Below, piece by piece: positions 1-7,343 of a stretch of 64,000 nucleotides of DNA. The notes beneath the pieces were generated by a model. It saw nothing but the letters and a program-made list of their open reading frames with translations, was not told the origin of the DNA and made no database searches. Within the stretch, counting starts at the first letter, position 1. The number at the start of each line of letters is the position of its first letter. The DNA comes from Microbacterium terricola (lineage in GTDB: Bacteria > Actinomycetota > Actinomycetes > Actinomycetales > Microbacteriaceae): contig NZ_AP027141.1 of NCBI RefSeq assembly GCF_027943945.1, positions 1,116,001 through 1,180,000 on the forward strand. The letters run 5' to 3'. The position numbers and the translations under genes were made by a program.

Positions 1-1674
1 CTTGCGGATCGACTCGGCCCGCGAGACCACGGTGTTCGCCTCGTCGATCGCGCGCTGGATCTCGGCGCGCACGGCGCCGTTCTTGGCGGCGTCGGCCAGC
101 GACAGGTCCTTGGGCAGGTCGTTGTTCGCGAGCCAGGTGGGCAGCATCTCCGGGTCGAGGGTGACCAGCGCCGAGATGAACGGCTTCTGGTCGCCGACGA
201 CGACGACCTGACCGACGATCGGGTTGGCGCGGATCGGGTCCTCGAGCGCGGCGGGAGCGACGTTCTTGCCGCCGGCCGTGACGATGATCTCCTTCTTGCG
301 ACCCGTGATGGTGAGGAAGCCCTCGTCGTCGAAGGAGCCGATGTCGCCGGTCTTGAACCAGCCGTCGTTGAAGGCCGCCGCGGTGGCCTCCTCGTTGCGC
401 CAGTACTCGCGGAACACGTTGATGCCGCGGACCTCGACCTCGCCGTCCTCGGCCAGACGGATGCCGACGCCGGGCAGCGCGGGGCCGACCGTGCCGATCT
501 TCGCCTTGCTGGGGATGTTCACCGATGCCGGGGCGGTCGTCTCGGTGAGGCCGTAGCCCTCGAGGATCGTCACGCCCAGGCTGTGGAAGAAGTGCCCGAG
601 GCGCGGGCCCAGCGGGGCGGAGCCCGACACGGCGTAGACGACCCGGCCGCCCATGGCCTCGCGCAGCTTCGAGTACACGAGCCGGTCGAACAGGGCGAAC
701 TTGATCTTCGTGAGCAGCGGGACCTTCTTGCCGTCCTGCAGGAGGCTGGAGTGCTCGATCGCGGTGTGGGCGGCGGCGCGGAAGATCTTGCCCTTGCCGC
801 CGGCCTCGGCCTTCTGCTCGGCCGAGTTGTACACCTTCTCGAACACGCGCGGCACGGCCAGCAGGAACGTGGGCTTGAACGAGCCGAGCGCCGGCAGCAG
901 CTGCTTCGTGTCGGGCTGGTGGCCCGTCTTCACACCGGCGTGGATGTCGAGGATGGAGATGAAGCGCGCGAACACGTGCGCCGTGGTGATGAACAGCAGC
1001 GTCGAGGCGCCGGGCGTCGAGACGACCTCGTTCAGCGAGAGCGCGGAGTTGCGCGACAGCTCGACGAAGTTGCTGTGCGTCAGCACGCAGCCCTTCGGGC
1101 GCCCGGTCGAGCCGGACGTGTAGATGAGGGTGGCGATGTCGGCGCCGTTCGCGATCTGGCGGCGGCGCTCGATCTCGGCGTCGGTGACCTCGGCGCCGTC
1201 GGCGACGAGCTTGTCGAGGTCGCCGGCGTGCATCTCCCAGACGGAGCGGAGCAGGGGCAGCTCTGCGCGCACCTCGGCCAGGCGCTCGGAGTGGTCGTGC
1301 GACTCGGCGATGCAGGCGATCGCACCGGAGTCCGTCAGGTTCCACTTGATCTGCGCGGCCGAGCTGGTCTCGTAGATCGGCACCATCACCGCACCGGCGT
1401 AGAAGAGCGCGAAGTCGACCAGCGTCCAGTCGTACGTGGTGCGGGCGATGAACCCGACCTTGTCGCCGGGTTCGATGCCGGCGGCCGCGAGGCCCTTGGC
1501 CAGCGCGATCACCTGCGACTCGAACTCCTTGGCCGTGATGTCGCGCCAGCCCTCACCGTCCGGGACGGCGAACAGCGCCAGATCGGGTGTGGCCTTGACT
1601 CGCTCGACCAGCAGGTCGGCGACGTTCGCCTGCGGGTCGGCGGGGACGATCGCGGGGACTTCGAATTGCACCAC
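1..1674 (-). CDS. fadD: Long-chain fatty-acid--CoA ligase (AMP-binding), partial
   Basis: The gene runs off the left edge, so the C-terminus is missing; 558 codons are present of a family that is usually about 600. The enzyme activates fatty acids to acyl-CoA through an acyl-adenylate. The visible translation opens VVQFEVPAIVPADPQANVAD and contains an AMP-binding core with a serine/threonine/glycine-rich P-loop (reverse complement of about 1090-1140), as in FadD15-type ligases. Two GTG codons lie at 1674 and 1671; an AAGGAG ribosome site sits 5 and 8 bases upstream of them, so either could be used. The neighbouring glucokinase is transcribed divergently. The exact substrate length cannot be read from the sequence. 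Confidence 0.88.
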   Translation of the reverse strand, partial: MVQFEVPAIVPADPQANVADLLVERVKATPDLALFAVPDGEGWRDITAKEFESQVIALAKGLAAAGIEPGDKVGFIARTTYDWTLVDFALFYAGAVMVPIYETSSAAQIKWNLTDSGAIACIAESHDHSERLAEVRAELPLLRSVWEMHAGDLDKLVADGAEVTDAEIERRRQIANGADIATLIYTSGSTGRPKGCVLTHSNFVELSRNSALSLNEVVSTPGASTLLFITTAHVFARFISILDIHAGVKTGHQPDTKQLLPALGSFKPTFLLAVPRVFEKVYNSAEQKAEAGGKGKIFRAAAHTAIEHSSLLQDGKKVPLLTKIKFALFDRLVYSKLREAMGGRVVYAVSGSAPLGPRLGHFFHSLGVTILEGYGLTETTAPASVNIPSKAKIGTVGPALPGVGIRLAEDGEVEVRGINVFREYWRNEEATAAAFNDGWFKTGDIGSFDDEGFLTITGRKKEIIVTAGGKNVAPAALEDPIRANPIVGQVVVVGDQKPFISALVTLDPEMLPTWLANNDLPKDLSLADAAKNGAVRAEIQRAIDEANTVVSRAESIRK

Positions 1675-1722
1675 GGCAGCTCCTTCGGTACCGGTTGGGG
1701 GGATCGGGTGAACCTCGGATCG

Positions 1723-1728
1723 AGTCTA
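1723..1728 (-). promoter_or_regulatory. -10 box for the acyl-CoA ligase gene
   Basis: TAGACT on the minus strand, about 50 bases before the GTG start, leaving a leader that carries the AAGGAG site. It is paired with a divergent TAGACT at 1778-1783. No good -35 is seen. Confidence 0.45.
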
Positions 1729-1777
1729 ACCCGCCGTCAGGCGGCTCCACGGGGGATGCGCGGGCGCGACGCCTGGA

Positions 1778-1783
1778 TAGACT
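1778..1783 (+). promoter_or_regulatory. -10 box for the ROK glucokinase gene
   Basis: TAGACT followed by a leader of roughly 45 bases that contains a GGAAGG ribosome site just before the GTG start at 1835. It forms a divergent pair with the box at 1723-1728. Confidence 0.45.
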
Positions 1784-1834
1784 GCAAGGCGCCGTCGCGC
1801 ACGCGGGGGCGACAGTGTCTTCGGAAGGTGCGCA

Positions 1835-2770
1835 GTGCTCAAGGTCGGGATCGACATCGGTGGGACGAAGATCGCCGGAGGCGTCGTCGACGCAGACGGT
1901 CGAATCGTCGAGAAGCTGCGAGTGGAGACCCCCGTCGCGCCGGCGCAGCTGGCGGATGCGGTCATCGACATGGCGAACCACTTCGCCGCCCACCACGACA
2001 TCTCCGCCGTCGGCGTGGCCGCGGCGGGCTTCGTCGACGGCGACCGCGGCGTCGTCGTGCACGCGCCGAACATCGCGTGGCGCAACGAGCCGCTGAAGGC
2101 GCGCCTCGAGGAGCGCATCGACCTGCCCGTCACGGTCGACAACGACGCGAACGCGGCCGGCTGGGCGGAGTTCCGCTTCGGGGCGGGCCGCGACGTGGAC
2201 GACATGGTGATGCTGACCATGGGCACCGGCGTCGGCGGTGCGGTCATCTCGCACGGCACTCTGTACCGGGGCGGCCACGGCCTGGCCGGCGAGCTCGGAC
2301 ACATCCGCTTCATCCGGGGCGGACGACCCTGCGGATGCGGGCAGAACGGCTGCCTGGAGCAGTACGCGTCGGGACGTGCACTGCAGCGCGAAGCCGGCGA
2401 GATCGCCGACGGCGGCGGCATCGGCGCAGCGCTCGCGGAGCTGCGCGCGGAGAAGGGCGCCATCTCGGGTCCCGCGGTCTCGCGGCTCGTGCTGGCGGGC
2501 GACCCCGGTGCGATCGAGGCGCTGCGCCGCGTGGCGACCGCCCTCGGCGAGGCGTGCGGCGGCTTCCAGGCCGTGCTCGACCCCCAGCTCTACGTCATCG
2601 GCGGGGGAGTGGCCGAGCTCGGCGCCGACCTGCTCGACCCGGTGCGCCTGGCCTACGGCACGTCGCTCCCCGGCTACGGCGACCGCCCTGTGGCCGAGTT
2701 CGCGATCGCCGAGCTCGGCAACGACGCCGGCCTGATCGGCGCGGCCGACCTGGCGGTCACGAGGGACTGA
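1835..2770 (+). CDS. glk: ROK-family glucokinase
   Basis: 311 residues, GTG start with GGAAGG upstream. The protein phosphorylates glucose to glucose 6-phosphate in the cytoplasm. Residues 7-12 are the phosphate-binding DIGGTK, the sugar-binding/catalytic pair N103-D104 sits in VDNDAN, and CGCGQNGCLEQYASG (from C166) is the ROK zinc/cysteine signature. There is no N-terminal helix-turn-helix, so this is a sugar kinase rather than a ROK repressor. The downstream acyltransferase starts 2 bases after the stop, so the two are probably co-transcribed. Whether the donor is ATP or polyphosphate is not decided by sequence alone. Confidence 0.9.
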   Translation: MLKVGIDIGGTKIAGGVVDADGRIVEKLRVETPVAPAQLADAVIDMANHFAAHHDISAVGVAAAGFVDGDRGVVVHAPNIAWRNEPLKARLEERIDLPVTVDNDANAAGWAEFRFGAGRDVDDMVMLTMGTGVGGAVISHGTLYRGGHGLAGELGHIRFIRGGRPCGCGQNGCLEQYASGRALQREAGEIADGGGIGAALAELRAEKGAISGPAVSRLVLAGDPGAIEALRRVATALGEACGGFQAVLDPQLYVIGGGVAELGADLLDPVRLAYGTSLPGYGDRPVAEFAIAELGNDAGLIGAADLAVTRD

Positions 2771-2772
2771 CG

Positions 2773-3459
2773 ATGTTCTACTGGCTGATGAAGTACGTGG
2801 TGATCGGTCCGATCGTCAAGGCGATCTGGCGCCCATGGGTCGTCGGCCGCCGCAACATCCCGGTCGAGGGCGCCGCGATCCTCGCGAGCAACCACCTCTC
2901 CGTCAGCGACTCCGTCTTCCTCCCGCTCATGATCGACCGCCCGGTGTCGTTCCTCGCCAAGAGCGACTACTTCACCGGCAAGGGACTGAAGGGCTGGGCG
3001 ACCCGCGTCTTCATGAAGGCCACCGGCCAGATCCCGATCGACCGCTCCGGCGGCAAGGCGTCCGAGGCGTCGCTGAACACCGGCCTCCAGGTGCTCGGGC
3101 GCGGCGACCTGCTCGGCATCTACCCGGAGGGGACCCGCAGCCCCGACGGGCGCCTGTACCGCGGCCGCACCGGCATCGCCCGGATGGCGCTCGAGGCGCA
3201 CGTGCCGGTCGTCCCCGTGGTGATGGTCGACACCGACACGATGATGCCGATCGGCACCACGGTCCCGCGGGTCGTCCGCGTGGGCGTCGTCATCGGCGAG
3301 CCGATCGACTTCTCGCGCTTCGCGGGCATGGAGGGCGACCGCTACATCCTCCGCTCGGTCACCGACGAGATCATGGTGGCGCTCCAGCGACTGGGGGAGC
3401 AGCAGTACGACGACGTGTACGCCTCGACCGTGAAGGACCGCGCCACGGGCGGTGCGTGA
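2773..3459 (+). CDS. plsC: 1-acyl-sn-glycerol-3-phosphate acyltransferase
   Basis: 228 residues. It transfers an acyl chain to lysophosphatidate, giving phosphatidate for membrane lipids. The HX4D catalytic motif is H41-LSVS-D46 and the glycerophosphate-binding EGTRS motif is at 119-123. The N-terminus is hydrophobic and could hold the protein on the membrane. It starts 2 bases after the glucokinase stop and has no ribosome site of its own beyond the coding tail, which suggests translational coupling. The acyl-CoA ligase across the divergent promoter fits a local lipid theme. Confidence 0.9.
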   Translation: MFYWLMKYVVIGPIVKAIWRPWVVGRRNIPVEGAAILASNHLSVSDSVFLPLMIDRPVSFLAKSDYFTGKGLKGWATRVFMKATGQIPIDRSGGKASEASLNTGLQVLGRGDLLGIYPEGTRSPDGRLYRGRTGIARMALEAHVPVVPVVMVDTDTMMPIGTTVPRVVRVGVVIGEPIDFSRFAGMEGDRYILRSVTDEIMVALQRLGEQQYDDVYASTVKDRATGGA

Positions 3460-3497
3460 CGCCCGTCACGTGGAGCCGCGTGCCGGATCAGCCCGGA

Positions 3498-3503
3498 TAG
3501 ACT
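3498..3503 (+). promoter_or_regulatory. -10 box for leaderless aroG transcript
   Basis: TAGACT, then six bases (GAGCGG), then the ATG at 3510. At this spacing transcription should begin at or next to the A of ATG, so the mRNA would lack a leader. Confidence 0.6.
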
Positions 3504-3509
3504 GAGCGG

Positions 3510-4847
3510 ATGCCCGAGCAGCTCGATCCCCTCGACCACTGGCGCACTCTGCCCATCAAGCAGCAGCCGAACTGGCCGGATGCGGATGCGGTCGCCGCGA
3601 CCTCCGCCGAGCTCGCCGGTCTGCCGCCCCTCGTCTTCGCCGGCGAGGTCGACAACCTCCGCGATCGCCTCGCGCGGGCAGCATCCGGTCGTGCGTTCCT
3701 GCTGCAGGGCGGCGACTGCGCCGAGACGTTCGCGGGCGCCACGGCCGAGCAGATCCGCAACCGCATCAAGACGGTACTGCAGATGGCGGTCGTGCTGACC
3801 TACGGCGCCTCGATGCCCATCGTGAAGATGGGCCGCATGGCCGGGCAGTTCGCCAAGCCGCGCTCGAGCGACACCGAGACCCGCGGCGACGTGAGCCTGC
3901 CCGCCTACCGCGGCGACATCGTCAACGGCTTCGACTTCACCGAGGGGTCCCGTCAGGCCGACCCCGCGCGGCTGCTCAAGGGCTACCACACCGCCGCATC
4001 GACCATCAATCTGATCCGCGCGTTCACGCAGGGCGGCTTCGCCGACCTGCGCGAGGTGCACTCGTGGAACAAGGGCTTTGCCGAGAACCCGGCCAACCAG
4101 CAGTACGAGCGCATGGCCGGCGAGATCGACCGCGCCATCCGCTTCATGGAGGCCGCCGGCGCCGACTTCGACGAGCTCAAGCGCGTCGAGTTCTACACCG
4201 GCCACGAGGGCCTGCTGATGGACTACGAGCGGCCGATGACGCGCATCGACTCGCGCACGGGCACCCCGTACAACACCTCGGCGCACTTCCTGTGGATCGG
4301 CGAGCGCACGCGCGAGCTCGACGGCGCGCACGTCGACTACTTCTCCAAGATCCGCAACCCCATCGGCGTCAAGCTCGGGCCGACGACCTCGCCCGACACC
4401 GCGCTGGAGCTCATCGACAAGCTGGACCCCGAGCGGGAGCCGGGGCGCCTCACCTTCATCACGCGCATGGGCGCGGGGAAGATCCGCGACGCGCTGCCCC
4501 CGCTGCTCGAGGCCGTGCGCGACTCGGGCGCCACGCCGCTGTGGGTCACCGACCCGATGCACGGCAACGGCATCACCACCCCGACCGGCTACAAGACGCG
4601 GCGCTTCGACGACGTGGTGGACGAGGTGCGCGGCTTCTTCGAGGCGCACCGCGCCGTGGGCACGTTCCCCGGTGGCATCCACGTCGAGCTCACCGGTGAC
4701 GACGTCACCGAGTGCCTCGGCGGCTCCGAGCACATCGACGAGGCCACCCTCGCGACGCGCTACGAGTCGCTGTGCGACCCGCGCCTGAACCACATGCAGT
4801 CGCTGGAGCTGGCGTTCCTGGTCGCCGAGGAGCTCGAGAAGCGCTGA
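3510..4847 (+). CDS. aroG: Class II 3-deoxy-7-phosphoheptulonate (DAHP) synthase
   Basis: 445 residues, full length for the plant-like (type II) family. It condenses phosphoenolpyruvate with erythrose 4-phosphate, the first step of the shikimate pathway to aromatic amino acids. Family landmarks are QGGDCAETF near residues 69-77, PIVKMGRMAGQFAKPRS near 105, the HEGLLMDYE segment near 231 and MHGNG near 351. The start follows a TAGACT box by six bases with no ribosome site. It lies next to a PASTA kinase, as aroG does next to pknL in mycobacteria. Confidence 0.95.
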   Translation: MPEQLDPLDHWRTLPIKQQPNWPDADAVAATSAELAGLPPLVFAGEVDNLRDRLARAASGRAFLLQGGDCAETFAGATAEQIRNRIKTVLQMAVVLTYGASMPIVKMGRMAGQFAKPRSSDTETRGDVSLPAYRGDIVNGFDFTEGSRQADPARLLKGYHTAASTINLIRAFTQGGFADLREVHSWNKGFAENPANQQYERMAGEIDRAIRFMEAAGADFDELKRVEFYTGHEGLLMDYERPMTRIDSRTGTPYNTSAHFLWIGERTRELDGAHVDYFSKIRNPIGVKLGPTTSPDTALELIDKLDPEREPGRLTFITRMGAGKIRDALPPLLEAVRDSGATPLWVTDPMHGNGITTPTGYKTRRFDDVVDEVRGFFEAHRAVGTFPGGIHVELTGDDVTECLGGSEHIDEATLATRYESLCDPRLNHMQSLELAFLVAEELEKR

Positions 4848-4890
4848 TCCCGCTGCGGAGGCCCGCAGCATCCCGCTCGCCGTCGTCGCG

Positions 4891-4952
4891 AGGACTTTCG
4901 GCGATCTGAGGATCTTCGGTCGGCAGATTCTCCTCAGTTCGCCGATCTTCCT
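4891..4952. repeat. 62-bp imperfect palindromic element, copy 1
   Basis: It begins AGGACTTTCGGCGAT and ends TTCGCCGATCTTCCT; 11 of 15 terminal positions are inverted matches. The inner part GAGGATCT / AGATTCTCCTC also pairs around a loop TCGGTCGGC, so the whole unit folds as one hairpin. Copy 2 at 5227-5288 matches it at about 58 of 62 positions. Confidence 0.75.
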
Positions 4953-4978
4953 CACGAACCCACGGGTGGGGCGGAGAT

Positions 4979-5002
4979 CGGATGCGGCAGCCGCCGCATC
5001 CG
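4979..5002. repeat. Perfect 10-bp hairpin
   Basis: CGGATGCGGC, a four-base loop AGCC, then GCCGCATCCG. A weaker version with one mismatch lies at 5151-5172. Both carry the GGATGC/GCATCC word that is frequent in this window. Confidence 0.6.
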
Positions 5003-5040
5003 ACTCACTCAGGGGTCGTCCGGTGAGACCCCTCCCACTC

Positions 5041-5130
5041 TTTGTCGCGAGACAAGGAGATGCCGTGAGTGGAGGTGCCATCGGGGCGATCCGCTCCGCC
5101 CGCCGTGCCATTTCCTTATCTCGCGACATG
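5041..5130. repeat. Inverted repeat pair with TGTCGCGAGA core
   Basis: The left arm 5041-5062 and the reverse complement of the right arm 5109-5130 agree at 18 of 22 positions; the shared core reads TGTCGCGAGA then AAGGA. The arms are 46 bases apart. Confidence 0.6.
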
Positions 5131-5180
5131 GTGAGCTCGGCGCAACCGCCGGATGCCGCAGCCGCCGCATCCTGATACCC

Positions 5181-5221
5181 GGGGATCCGCCGGTTCGGGG
5201 ATCCGCCGGTTCGGGGATCCG
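5181..5221. repeat. 16-bp tandem repeat, about 2.5 units
   Basis: GGGGATCCGCCGGTTC is repeated exactly at 5181-5196 and 5197-5212, followed by a partial third unit to 5221. The unit is too short and too few for a CRISPR array. Confidence 0.75.
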
Positions 5222-5226
5222 TCGTG

Positions 5227-5288
5227 AGGACTATCGGCGATCTGAGGATCTTCGGTCGGCAGATTCTCCTCGGGTCGCCGATCGTCCT
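5227..5288. repeat. 62-bp imperfect palindromic element, copy 2
   Basis: It begins AGGACTATCGGCGAT and ends GTCGCCGATCGTCCT; 13 of 15 terminal positions are inverted matches. It lies 60 bases beyond the end of the kinase gene and in the same orientation as copy 1. Confidence 0.75.
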
Positions 5289-5350
5289 CCGCACGCATGG
5301 ACGGATCGACCGACAGCGGGAGAGCGGATGCGGCGGCCAGACCGTCGAAG

Positions 5351-7300
5351 TCAGGGACCGGCGGTGAGGTTGATCACGGTCGACGGGTCGACCAGCTCGC
5401 CGGCACCGGGACTCATCCCGCGGACGTGGTAGACGTCCCAGGACTTGAAGCCGAGGAGCAGCTCGGTGTCCTCGATGCTCGGGTTGACCGCGAAGCCGCG
5501 CGCCTCCAGCTCCGCCACGGCGTCGCGGATCGTCCACCCGTTCACATCGGGCACCGCGATCGGCTCGGGCCCCGCCGACACCACGAGGGTGACGGTCTCG
5601 CCCGGTCGCCAGTTGCCGCCGCCGTCGCGCTCCCACATGTACAGCACCTGCCCCTCGGGCACGTCGCTGCTGTACTCCGTCGGGGCATCGGCCGCGACCT
5701 TCAGGTCGACCGCGTTCAGGTCGCTCGTCGCCTGCTCGAGGGTCTTGCCCTGGACGGCGGGCACCGGGCCTGCCGACACGACGAGGATCGCGCTGTCGCC
5801 CTCGTGCACGGTGCAGCCCTTGGCGCAGCTGACCTTGTCTCCGCCGGCCCGGGGCACCACGCTCACGCGCAGCACGGTGTCCTCGTCCTGGTCGGTGAAT
5901 TCGTGCCGGGTCTCGGTCACCTCGATGGTGTGACTCTGCAGGATGCCGGTCGCCTGCTCGGTCGTCTTGCCGGCGAGGGGTTCGACCTCGGTCTCAGCGG
6001 GGCCCTGCGAGATCAGGACGGTCACCTCGTCGCCCTTGTCGAGCCAGGTCCCGGCCGCGGGATCGCTGCTCACCGCGAGCCCCGGTGCGACGGAGAGACT
6101 GAAGGCCTCGCCCTCGACGGCGACCAGGTCGTGCTCGGCGAGGGCGCCCTGCGCATCGTCGAACGACAGGTTCGCGATCTGCGGCACGGCCACGAGCGAT
6201 CCGGGCCCCGATCCGAACCACCAGCCGATCCCGGCCGCCGAGGCGGCCAGCAGCAGCACGAGCAGCACGAGCCAGCCACCCCGGCGCGAACGCCGCTTGG
6301 TCGCGGCTCGCAGCGTGTTGGCGTTGTCGATGTCGTCGACGGATGCGGTCGGCCCGGTGATCGCGGTCGGAAGCACCTTGGTGAGCTCGCCGGACGCGCC
6401 GCTCTCGTCGCGGATGATGCCCGTCGGCGTCGTGCGCGTCACCTGCGGCGTGATGCCGAGCTGGCGCTCGATCTCGCGGAGCCGGTCGAGCATCTCGCGC
6501 GCGTCGGTCGGACGGTCGTCGGGGGAGCGCTCGGTCGACCAGAGCACGAGCTCGTCGAGCTGCTCGGGCACGCCGGGGTTGCGCACGCTCGGGCGCGGCA
6601 CCGAATCGGTGGCGTGCTGGAACGCGATCTGCATCGGCTGCTCGCCCCGGTACGGCTGCTCGCCGACGAGCATCTCGTAGAGCATGATCCCGAGCGAGTA
6701 GATGTCGCTGCGCGCGTCGGCGGTTCCGCGGGTGACCAGCTCGGGCGCGAGGTAGGCGATCGTGCCCATCAGCTGGGCCCCGGTGGCGGTGTTGGCCGTG
6801 GTGGCGCGGGCGAGGCCGAAGTCGCCGATCTTGATGCGGCCGTCCTCGGCCAGGAGCACGTTCTCGGGTTTGACGTCGCGGTGGACGATCCCCGCCCTGT
6901 GCGCGGCGGCGAGGCCGGACAGCACCGCATCCATGATCGTCACGGTCTGCGGGATGGTGAGCCGGCGCTGCTCGCGCAGCAGCTCGCGCAGGGTGATGCC
7001 CGGCAGGTACTCCATGACCAGGTAGGCCATGTCGCCGTCCTGGCCCTGGTCGAACACGTTCACGACGTGCGGATCGGCCAGCCGCGCTGCGGCGCGCGCC
7101 TCCTGGATGAACCGGCTCTGGAACACGGTGTCGTCGCTGAGGTGGCCGTGCATGACCTTGAGGGCGACGCGCCTCTCGAGGCGCATGTCGGTCGCCACGT
7201 AGACGGTCGCCATCCCGCCGCGCGCGATCCGCGCGCGCACCCGGTATCGGTTGTCGACGAGGCGGCCGATGAGCGGGTCGGTCTGCTGACTCGTGCTCAC
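5351..7300 (-). CDS. pknL: PASTA-domain Ser/Thr protein kinase, PknL type
   Basis: 649 residues. The N-terminal kinase domain (about 18-275) has the glycine loop ARGGMATVYV (26-35), ATP-anchoring K48, the catalytic loop HRDVKPEN (140-147, base D142), DFG at 160-162 and GTIAYLAPE in the activation segment; all key residues are present. One membrane helix (about 342-362) is followed by four PASTA-like repeats (about 370-649) outside the cell, which in this family bind muropeptides or lipid II. The GTG start follows TAGACT by six bases with no ribosome site. The order aroG, kinase, Rv2175c-like protein, prenyl synthase matches M. tuberculosis aroG-pknL-Rv2175c-idsA2, so PknL is favoured over PknB. 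Confidence 0.9.
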   Translation of the reverse strand: MSTSQQTDPLIGRLVDNRYRVRARIARGGMATVYVATDMRLERRVALKVMHGHLSDDTVFQSRFIQEARAAARLADPHVVNVFDQGQDGDMAYLVMEYLPGITLRELLREQRRLTIPQTVTIMDAVLSGLAAAHRAGIVHRDVKPENVLLAEDGRIKIGDFGLARATTANTATGAQLMGTIAYLAPELVTRGTADARSDIYSLGIMLYEMLVGEQPYRGEQPMQIAFQHATDSVPRPSVRNPGVPEQLDELVLWSTERSPDDRPTDAREMLDRLREIERQLGITPQVTRTTPTGIIRDESGASGELTKVLPTAITGPTASVDDIDNANTLRAATKRRSRRGGWLVLLVLLLAASAAGIGWWFGSGPGSLVAVPQIANLSFDDAQGALAEHDLVAVEGEAFSLSVAPGLAVSSDPAAGTWLDKGDEVTVLISQGPAETEVEPLAGKTTEQATGILQSHTIEVTETRHEFTDQDEDTVLRVSVVPRAGGDKVSCAKGCTVHEGDSAILVVSAGPVPAVQGKTLEQATSDLNAVDLKVAADAPTEYSSDVPEGQVLYMWERDGGGNWRPGETVTLVVSAGPEPIAVPDVNGWTIRDAVAELEARGFAVNPSIEDTELLLGFKSWDVYHVRGMSPGAGELVDPSTVINLTAGP

Positions 7301-7306
7301 TCTGAG

Positions 7307-7312
7307 AGTCTA
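7307..7312 (-). promoter_or_regulatory. -10 box for leaderless kinase transcript
   Basis: TAGACT on the minus strand, six bases (CTCAGA) before the GTG at 7300. There is no ribosome site between them, which supports leaderless expression and fixes the start. Confidence 0.6.
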
Positions 7313-7343
7313 CGGACGACGGGCCGCGCGGCCCCGCAGCGGC

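Larger units (their letters stand above)
4848..5350. other. Repeat-rich intergenic region between aroG and the kinase
   Basis: About 500 bases without a gene between two converging transcripts. It holds two copies of a 62-bp palindromic element, a perfect hairpin, a separate inverted pair and a 16-bp tandem repeat, each listed on its own. No open frame here has a ribosome site or family resemblance. Some of the hairpins may end transcription from both sides, but none has a clear T-tract. Confidence 0.7.

Noticed and set aside
583..3459. A very long + strand open frame (958 codons)
   Set aside because: It is antisense to the acyl-CoA ligase and out of frame with the glucokinase; only its last 228 codons are real, as PlsC from 2773. 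The rest is Arg/Gly/Ala-rich low-complexity translation typical of GC-rich shadow frames.
5181..5221. CRISPR-like repeats
   Set aside because: The units are 16 bp and contiguous without spacers, and no cas gene is in the window.
3342..5636. A 764-codon minus strand open frame over aroG and the repeat region
   Set aside because: Antisense to aroG, with translated copies of the 62-bp repeat inside it and no ribosome site or family match. aroG on the + strand is unmistakable.
7321..7334. Palindrome GGGCCGCGCGGCCC as a terminator of the LysM gene
   Set aside because: It is perfect but has no T-tract, and GC-rich palindromes of this size arise easily at this base composition.
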